Assembly (NCBI RefSeq): GCF_013778455.1
Contig: NZ_JACEHE010000054.1
Coordinates: forward strand, 1 to 37,631
Direction of reading: 5' to 3'
Length of the DNA stretch: 37,631 bases
Source of the DNA: Streptomyces himalayensis subsp. himalayensis
GTDB lineage: Bacteria; Actinomycetota; Actinomycetes; Streptomycetales; Streptomycetaceae
Shown here: positions 31,998 through 37,631 of the stretch, in pieces
Layout: each line of letters begins with the position of its first letter
How positions within the stretch are numbered: the stretch's first letter is position 1
Position numbers and translations under genes: made by a program
Notes under the pieces: model-generated
Told to the model about the DNA's origin: nothing
Database searches by the model: none
What the model saw: only the letters and a program-made list of their open reading frames with translations

Positions 31998-32113
31998 CGT
32001 GAGCACTGTGCACCGGACAGTCCTTATGCTCCCATGCGGGGACGCCCTCTGGCCTGGGGTGGGCCGGCACAGGTCACGTCGTATTCCTCGGTCGAGGAGG
32101 GCAGGGAGAGGTT

Positions 32114-34393
32114 GTGTTTGGGGAGAAGCCGTTCGGGGTTGTTCTTCGTGGTCTGCGGCAGCAGGGCCGTTTGACGATCGAGGAGCTGGCCGAGGCATCG
32201 GGGGTGAGTGTCCGCGCGATCGGTGACATGGAGCGGGGGCGTAGCCGGGTTCCGCAGCGGCGTACGGTGATGGCGCTCGCGGACGGGCTGGGCCTGGCTG
32301 ATGCGGAGCGGGAGGCACTGCTGGCCGCAGCGCGCGCTGGCCGTCCGGCGGGTGCGGTGGCGATTGTCACCGGCCAGGCGCCGAGGCAGCTGCCGCCCGA
32401 CCTCGCCACGTTCCGCGGCCGAACGGAGGCGCTGGCGTCCGTAGACGGTCTCACCTCCCAGGTCGCCGGGCAAGGCGGGCATGTCGTCGTCTCCGCGATT
32501 GGGGGCATGGCGGGGGTGGGCAAGACGACACTTGCGGTGCACTGGGCGCACCAGGTGGCGGACCGTTTCCCGGACGGCCAGCTCTATGTGAACCTGCGCG
32601 GCTTCGAGGACACCGGCCGGCCCCTCGACCCCGGCGAGGCGCTCGGCGGGTTCCTCCGCGCGCTGGGGGTGCCCAGCAGCGACGTGCCGCGCGGCACAGC
32701 GGAGCGCAGCGCTCTGTTCCGCGCGCACACAACCTCCCGTCGGCTGATCGTCGTACTTGACAACGCGCGGAATGAGGAGCAGGTCAGGCCGCTGCTGCCT
32801 GCTTCGGCGGGGTGCCTGACCATCATCACCTCCCGCAGTCGGCTGTCGGGCCTGGCCGTGGCCGAAGGCGCCAGCCTGGTGACCCTGGACGTGTGGACGC
32901 GCCAGGAGGCGCTGGCGGGCCTGGCCGCGCGGATCGGCGAGGAACGGTGCCGGGCGGAGCCGGAGGCCGCCGCCGAACTGGTGGAGCTGTGCGGGTTCCT
33001 GCCACTGGCGGTCGCAATCGTCGGCGCGCAGCTCAGCGCGTCCCCGGAGGTCCCGCTCAGGCTGGGGGTGCGCGAACTGCGTGAGGCAAGGCCACGGCTG
33101 GACGCCCTGTCCGCCGATGACCCGCAGGTCGATGTCCGTGCCGTGTTCTCCTGGTCCTACCGGGCGCTGACGCCTTCGACGGCACGGTTCTTCCGGTATC
33201 TCGCCCTGCACCCCGGGCCGTCCATGTCGACGGAGGCCGCCGCCTCGCTCGCCGGAGCGGACCTGGCCGCAGCCCGGCGGCAGGTGCGGGCGCTGACCTC
33301 GGTGAACCTGCTGTCGCGGGACGCCGACGGCCGGTACGTGCTGCACGACCTGGTACGGGCATACGGCACCGAACTCGTCGAGCGTGAGGGGGACGACCGG
33401 CTCGGCGCCGAGAGACGTCTCATGGACTATCTGTGCCACAACGCCTTCACGGCCAGTCGCGTCCTCGACACCCAGCCCAACGATGACCTGCCCGGCTCCT
33501 CGGGCGAGGGCGTCATACGTGTCGCGGTCGACAGCCGCGAGGAAGCGCTGGAGTGGTTCCGCCGCGAGGAGCCGACCGTCGCCGCCGCCATGCGCGCCCT
33601 CGACGATCCGCAGCTGCTGCGCTACCGCATGAACCTCACAAGGGACTGGGTGGGTTACTACTCGGTCATGGGCCGCTGGGCCGACGAGATCGCGACCAAG
33701 CGGATCGGTCTGGAGGCGGCCCTCGTGCTGGACGACCCGACCGCCATCGCCAGGAACAGCCAGAACCTGGCCCGCGCGCTGGCCGCGATGGGCCGGGTGG
33801 ACGAGGCCGAGGAGCAAGTCGCTCTCATGCTTGAGCTATTGCCCCGCCTGGGCTCGGCGGAACAGGCCATCACCGAGCGGAGCATCGGCTTTGTGCGGGG
33901 CCGCCAGGGGCGCCACAGCGAGGCCCTGCACCACGCCAGACGCGCCCTGGCGATCTACCGGAGGCTCGGGAACCGCGGGGGCGTAGCACGCGTACTCAAA
34001 GCCATCGGCTGGTATCTGACCCTGCTGGGCGATCACCGGCAGGCCATCGCCATGTGCGAGGAGGCACTCCCCATACTGCGGGAGACCGGCAACCGCCGCA
34101 GTGAGGCCGCGACCTGGGACAGCATCGGCTATGCCCGGCAGCGCCTCGGCCAGCTGGAGGCGGCGATCGCGGACTACCAGCGGTCGCTGCGGCTCTACGA
34201 AGAGGCGTTCGACGCCTACAACCAGGCCGACGTGCTGGACCACATCGCGTCGGCTCATCTGGAACGCGGAGACGGCGCACAGGCCCGGGCGAGCTGGGCG
34301 CGAGCGGCCGAGCTGCTGACCACGATCGGCGATCCACGCGCCGAGGAGATGCGGGCCAGGGCAACGGAGGCGGAGGCACGTTCGTCGTGCTGA
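32114..34393 (+). CDS. XRE-NB-ARC-TPR (STAND) transcriptional regulator
   Basis: A 759-residue protein with a GTG start and GGGAGAGG upstream. Residues 6-65 are an XRE helix-turn-helix (LTIEELAEASGVSVRAIGDM). Residues about 100-400 form an NB-ARC ATPase: P-loop GGMAGVGKTT (130-139), Walker B LIVVLDN (211-217), ITSRSRL sensor (238-244) and CGFLPLAVA (GLPL motif, 293-301). A winged-helix part and tetratricopeptide repeats fill about 400-750 (ALHHARRALAIYRRLGNRGG, AIAMCEEALPILRETGNRRS, AIADYQRSLRLYEEAFDAYN). Such regulators control secondary metabolism or development in Streptomyces and oligomerise on ATP. The target is not evident from this neighbourhood. It appears intact. Confidence 0.93.
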   Translation: MFGEKPFGVVLRGLRQQGRLTIEELAEASGVSVRAIGDMERGRSRVPQRRTVMALADGLGLADAEREALLAAARAGRPAGAVAIVTGQAPRQLPPDLATFRGRTEALASVDGLTSQVAGQGGHVVVSAIGGMAGVGKTTLAVHWAHQVADRFPDGQLYVNLRGFEDTGRPLDPGEALGGFLRALGVPSSDVPRGTAERSALFRAHTTSRRLIVVLDNARNEEQVRPLLPASAGCLTIITSRSRLSGLAVAEGASLVTLDVWTRQEALAGLAARIGEERCRAEPEAAAELVELCGFLPLAVAIVGAQLSASPEVPLRLGVRELREARPRLDALSADDPQVDVRAVFSWSYRALTPSTARFFRYLALHPGPSMSTEAAASLAGADLAAARRQVRALTSVNLLSRDADGRYVLHDLVRAYGTELVEREGDDRLGAERRLMDYLCHNAFTASRVLDTQPNDDLPGSSGEGVIRVAVDSREEALEWFRREEPTVAAAMRALDDPQLLRYRMNLTRDWVGYYSVMGRWADEIATKRIGLEAALVLDDPTAIARNSQNLARALAAMGRVDEAEEQVALMLELLPRLGSAEQAITERSIGFVRGRQGRHSEALHHARRALAIYRRLGNRGGVARVLKAIGWYLTLLGDHRQAIAMCEEALPILRETGNRRSEAATWDSIGYARQRLGQLEAAIADYQRSLRLYEEAFDAYNQADVLDHIASAHLERGDGAQARASWARAAELLTTIGDPRAEEMRARATEAEARSSC

Positions 34394-34614
34394 GGACCCC
34401 GTGTAGGTGCCCGTCCTGGACCTCCTTGTTTCGCCACACGATGTAGCGGCTGATCATGCTGGTCACTGGCGGAGAACGCCGCCCTCCGCGAGCAGGCCGC
34501 TGAACGGTCAGCCGCCGTCATCCCGCTCGACCGAGCACACTCCACACGCGGGTAACGCAGTTCGGAGCCAGCCTTGGGACTGGTGGGCTCGCATGTCGAG
34601 GTGTCGTGTATTCC

Positions 34615-35325
34615 TCAGTCCTCGGAACGCCGACGCGCGAGATGGACGATGAGGTCAGCGGCCACCTCGACTCTATCGGGCAGAACCTGCATGATCTGGC
34701 TGAATACCTGCTCTCGCTCGAAGGCAGGCAAGACGAGATAAGCCGAAATGGTCGAGAGATGGCCAACGTAGTCGCGAGCGCTCATCAACAAGCGCCGTTT
34801 GATCACGGACTGTTGAACGCCGGTGAACCGCTCAGACCGTTGGAGCTCCGAACCCGGCCACTGCATGTCGTGCCCCCAAGGCGTCCCGTCTGGGGACGGA
34901 ATCTCATCGCTCTCCAAGAACGGTGCCCGTGCCGCGCGCACAGCTTCCTCCACAGCCGGGTCAGCCAGTCGGATTGGGCCGCCGCACGAGGCGAACACGC
35001 CACCTGGTTCCAGCAGCGAGGCTATGCGTGACCACCGACCCTCCGGGTTCGTCCAATGCAGCGCCGCTGCCGCATAAACCAGCCCGTACCTTTCGCCCGA
35101 CCGCAAGTCCTCGAATGCGGCTTGCACCGTCCTGACGCTTTCCGGCACGCGCTTGCGCAGTTCCGCGAGCATCGACCCGTCAGGCTCGGTCGCGGTGACC
35201 GTGATCCCTCGTTGAGCGAACAGGCGGGTTGCTTTGCCTGTCCCAGCTCCAATCTCAAGGGCAGTCCGAATCGGATGGCCCTAGTACGCCAGCACCATGT
35301 CGAACAGCTCCACGGGATACCGTTC
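34615..35325 (-). pseudogene. Class I SAM methyltransferase, 5'-truncated with nonsense codon
   Basis: Minus-strand translation RYPVELFDMVLAY, TAG at 35281-35283, then GHPIRTALEIGAGTGKATRL (motif I) and FAQRGITVTATEPDGSMLAE, LRSGERYGLVYAAAALHWTN, SRIASLLEPGGVFA and a normal C-terminus. The TAG and the missing first ~20-40 residues disable it. The homologous part begins at about 35325, four bases from the stop codon of the TnpB-related gene, so the mobile element seems to have landed in this gene. From 35172 an ORF still runs to the end but lacks the SAM-binding motif. Confidence 0.8.
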
Positions 35326-35328
35326 CAA

Positions 35329-36960
35329 TTAAGTGAGCAGGAGTGAGTCTTGGACCCATACCTGGTCACTGCGGGCATCCCGAACGGTGTTGGACGCCCG
35401 GCTGGTTCCCCGCTTTCGCGTCCTGCTCGGCGACGGCACTGTGGGTGCGCGGTCCGTGGCAGGCGGGCGGGGTCCCTCACGCCGTCGGGTGCCCGGTCGG
35501 GCCTGGGCGGTCCGATGCCCCACCGCATCGCTCTGGTGCGGTGGGGGCAGTGCCGTCCGTCGCCTGATCGGAAAGCCCTGGGCGCGTCGCCCGACCGCGA
35601 TGCTCGCCGCATCGTGCCGGGTCGTCTCACGTCGTGGGGTGGTCAGCGGCTTCTGCCAGTGCTGGGCACCCCACCGGCTGGTGTAGGCCGGGTCGACCGC
35701 GACGATCGCCACATCCTGCTCGGCGGCCATCGACACCAGCCGGGCTATGAGCTTCGCGGTCGGAAAACGGGAGATCAGCCGCCGGAACCGTTTGTTGCGG
35801 CCGTACTTCTCCCGGGTCTTACTGTCGCCGAAGTCAAGGTCCTCAACGGCGATCGCGGCCACGCCGCAACGGCGGGCGAAGTGCAGCAGGCGGGTCAGCG
35901 CATGCCGAATCTGGGCATCCCGGTGCGCGGCGCTGCCCAACAGGTCGTAGAAGAAGCGCTGCGGCTCCCCGATGGGGTTGCCGTGGATGTCCAGGCGCCA
36001 GGCCGCCAAGTGGTCGTCATTCATATCGACCCCGACCGCGCCTTGGGCCAGCGCAGTCTGAAGGGGCAGGACGGGCACGGCGGCGCGCTGCCAGGAGGCC
36101 GTGACATACCAGCGCGCCCGTACGGGGTCGTGGTGGATCCGGTACGCCACCGCACGATGGGCCCCGATCCGGTCGAGCCACTCCTCGCCACGATGCTTGA
36201 AGGCGACCACAGCGTCCAGCACGTACCGGCCGTGCGCCGCGTTTGCCAAATAGGCAAATTTCGGCGGGAGTTTGATGGAGACCTGCCCGGTGTCGGTGAT
36301 GCGGATGGTCTCGTTACCGAAGCGTTTGCCCGACTCCCCATCCGCGGCCAGGAACATCCGCGCGGCCTCCCACCGCGCCCGCCACGCCCCCTCCTCGAGC
36401 CCCGCCTCCGGCAGGTGGTGACGGATGGTGGCGAGTCGACGTCCGCCGCGCACCACGCGCACCCGGCCCGCAGTCCAGTCGGTCTCCACCCCCGCCAGCC
36501 GATCTTTCAGGGTCTGCATGCGCCGGGACTTCGCATGCCACTCGCGACGCGACGCGTAGCCTTTCGGCAGTGACGCGTGCTTGTCGGCCTTGGCGCCCAG
36601 CGGCCGGGCCAGCCGGGCCTCGATCTGTGCGATCTGCCCGCGCAGCCACACCATATGCGCGGCCTGTGCGCGCCGGGCCAGCGCCCACTGATCATGTGTG
36701 GCCTTGGTGATACTGCCCGCCCAGCGCGATGACGACCCGCCGGTCAGCTTCTGCTTGCGCACCGCCCAGGAAAGGCCATCGTGTTCCAGACCCTGACGGC
36801 AGCGGTCGGCGAGATCACTGGCGGCCAGCGAGCCGAGGAAGGCACCGACCTCACGCAGCACGGCCGCGTCCGCGTCAGAGACGCGCAACCGATCCCGGAT
36901 GGCCACACCCGCAGGCCCCGGCACGACGAAGGGTGCCGCCAGCGCCCGAACTCCGCCCAC
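35329..36960 (-). CDS. TnpB-related RuvC protein without zinc ribbon
   Basis: A 543-residue protein of the IS200/IS605 accessory (TnpB) superfamily with a GTG start. All three RuvC acidic residues are present: D312 in VGVDMNDD, E373 in AVEDLDF and D450 in RHDAASIAVGRRAQG. The CxxC zinc finger usually found between the second and third motifs is replaced by TSRWGAQHWQKP with no cysteine. The last 90 residues are Arg/Pro-rich and may really reflect the end of the element, where TnpB guide RNAs are encoded. No TnpA partner is visible. TnpB enzymes are RNA-guided nucleases; whether this subgroup cuts DNA is unknown to me. Confidence 0.8.
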   Translation of the reverse strand: MGGVRALAAPFVVPGPAGVAIRDRLRVSDADAAVLREVGAFLGSLAASDLADRCRQGLEHDGLSWAVRKQKLTGGSSSRWAGSITKATHDQWALARRAQAAHMVWLRGQIAQIEARLARPLGAKADKHASLPKGYASRREWHAKSRRMQTLKDRLAGVETDWTAGRVRVVRGGRRLATIRHHLPEAGLEEGAWRARWEAARMFLAADGESGKRFGNETIRITDTGQVSIKLPPKFAYLANAAHGRYVLDAVVAFKHRGEEWLDRIGAHRAVAYRIHHDPVRARWYVTASWQRAAVPVLPLQTALAQGAVGVDMNDDHLAAWRLDIHGNPIGEPQRFFYDLLGSAAHRDAQIRHALTRLLHFARRCGVAAIAVEDLDFGDSKTREKYGRNKRFRRLISRFPTAKLIARLVSMAAEQDVAIVAVDPAYTSRWGAQHWQKPLTTPRRETTRHDAASIAVGRRAQGFPIRRRTALPPPHQSDAVGHRTAQARPGTRRREGPRPPATDRAPTVPSPSRTRKRGTSRASNTVRDARSDQVWVQDSLLLT

Positions 36961-37225
36961 CCCTTCACCACCCCCGGCTCAACGAGATCCCGTCACTCAA
37001 CGACCGCCACCCGCAAAGGTCACTCATTCGACCTAAGAAACCCTGTTCGCCTCCAGTAGCCCCAGGACACGCACCGCGGAAGCAAGCCTCCAGCGCATGG
37101 CCACACGACCAGCCCCCGCCCACACCCGATTACCGGCGCTCACTCGTACTCACCAACTCTCACTACTACTCAGCACACCGGCAGCAATTCCCAACCCCGA
37201 CCCCCTCCCCCGCAACGCCGAACCC

Positions 37226-37489
37226 CGCATCCGCGCCGTCATCGACGCCCACGACTGGATCACCGTCTACTACCTGCCGCCCTACGCGCCGCAGCTCAAC
37301 CCGGTCGAAGGCATCTGGTCCCTCCTGCGCCGCCGATGCCAGGCCAACACCGTCTTCACCGACCCCGCCCACCTGATGCGCAACCTCCGGCAGGGGCTAC
37401 GAGAGGTCCAGTACCGGCCCGACCTCATCGACGGATGCCTGGCGGCCACCGGACTCACCCTGAGGACACCAGGCCCACAAGATCACTAG
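37226..37489 (+). pseudogene. IS630-family transposase, C-terminal fragment
   Basis: Plus-strand translation IRAVIDAHDWITVYYLPPYA, PQLNPVEGIWSLLRRRCQAN, DPAHLMRNLRQGLREVQYRP and DLIDGCLAATGLTL. This is the end of a DDE_3 (IS630) transposase: LPxYAPxLNPVEGIW carries the last catalytic Glu. The first two thirds are missing; the preceding 130 residues in the frame have no family match. The 265 bases between it and the TnpB-related gene show nothing recognisable. Confidence 0.85.
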
Positions 37490-37497
37490 CTACTCCG

Positions 37498-37631
37498 TCA
37501 GTCGTTGTCCGACCGCCACAGCCAGCGCAGGGCGTCCGGCAGCAGGACGCCTGCGTGGTTGGGGTTGTGCCCGCCGTCACCCAGGACCAGCCGGAAGTCA
37601 TAGCCCGCTTCCGCGAGAGCGGCGGCGACGC
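37498..37631 (-). CDS. Esterase of the enterochelin-esterase-like group (3' end)
   Basis: Partial gene that enters from the right edge. The 44 visible residues read VAAALAEAGYDFRLVLGDGG, HNPNHAGVLLPDALRWLW and RSDND before the TGA. The GDGGHNxxHxGxLLPDALRWLW pattern, with the catalytic His in GGH, is the C-terminus of alpha/beta-fold esterases related to enterochelin esterase/esterase D. The nucleophile lies outside the window. Confidence 0.7.
   Translation of the reverse strand, partial: VAAALAEAGYDFRLVLGDGGHNPNHAGVLLPDALRWLWRSDND

Noticed and set aside
34394..34612. Fragments MISRYIVWRNKEVQDG (minus) and LAENAALREQAAERSAA (plus)
   Set aside because: They hint at transposase or regulator debris but are too short and unmatched to name.
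1..37631. tRNA, rRNA, CRISPR array, attachment site or replication origin
   Set aside because: None was seen: no repeat-spacer pattern, no tRNA-like cloverleaf recognised by eye and no integrase of a tyrosine or serine type. A covariance-model search would be needed to exclude small RNAs.

Overview
The window reads as a Streptomyces (or close actinomycete) chromosome: GC is very high, third codon positions are mostly G or C, GTG starts are frequent, and several families typical of this group are present (DUF397, Scr1-type XRE regulators, DUF574 methyltransferase, DUF6415-like protein, XRE-NB-ARC-TPR regulator, ECF41 sigma factor). It looks like an accessory, decaying region such as a chromosome arm. 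Intact islands are separated by at least a dozen gene fragments and insertion-sequence relics.

Region by region. 1-3.4 kb: an IS5-type relic, a thioredoxin-fold protein divergent from a DUF427 gene across a perfect 14-bp palindrome, a scar joining two truncated genes, a membrane protein, a Crp/Fnr regulator and a DUF1918 protein. 3.4-5.5 kb: a graveyard (dinB, cupin, aldehyde dehydrogenase and alpha/beta hydrolase fragments). 5.5-9.4 kb: DUF574 methyltransferase, XRE regulator and DUF397 gene on the minus strand, divergent from two overlapping small Cys-rich ORFs and a DUF6415-like gene. 9.7-12.6 kb: truncated LacI regulator, an intact secreted subtilisin, and relics of DUF397, transposase and CitE-like genes.

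12.6-18.5 kb: a TetR repressor and a divergent five-gene catabolic operon (SDR, MBL-fold hydrolase, alpha/beta hydrolase, ferritin-like PF10118 protein, PDR-type 2Fe-2S reductase). Two tandem palindromes with the same geometry lie between them. The PF10118 protein carries a full di-iron carboxylate ligand set and overlaps the reductase gene by four bases, which suggests an uncharacterised two-component di-iron oxygenase. Transposase relics lie on both sides.

20.4-27 kb: a fructan/levan utilisation operon (GH32 enzyme, ABC solute-binding lipoprotein, two permeases, LacI repressor) driven by a promoter flanked by two LacI-type palindromes four helical turns apart. A fragment of a second GH32 enzyme and a broken GntR-family gene follow. 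The GntR fragment contains a perfect 16-bp inverted repeat where its reading frame changes.

27.8-30 kb: an ECF41 sigma factor divergent from a SnoaL-LUD fusion gene, with two mirror-image copies of the same bipartite promoter element between them. 30-37.6 kb: an apparently intact IS element (NF041680-type transposase) directly behind the sigma gene, a small Zn-ribbon-like protein, a large XRE-NB-ARC-TPR regulator, a methyltransferase pseudogene whose 5' end abuts the 3' end of a TnpB-related gene, an IS630 relic, and the 3' end of an esterase gene. No tRNA, rRNA or CRISPR array was recognised.
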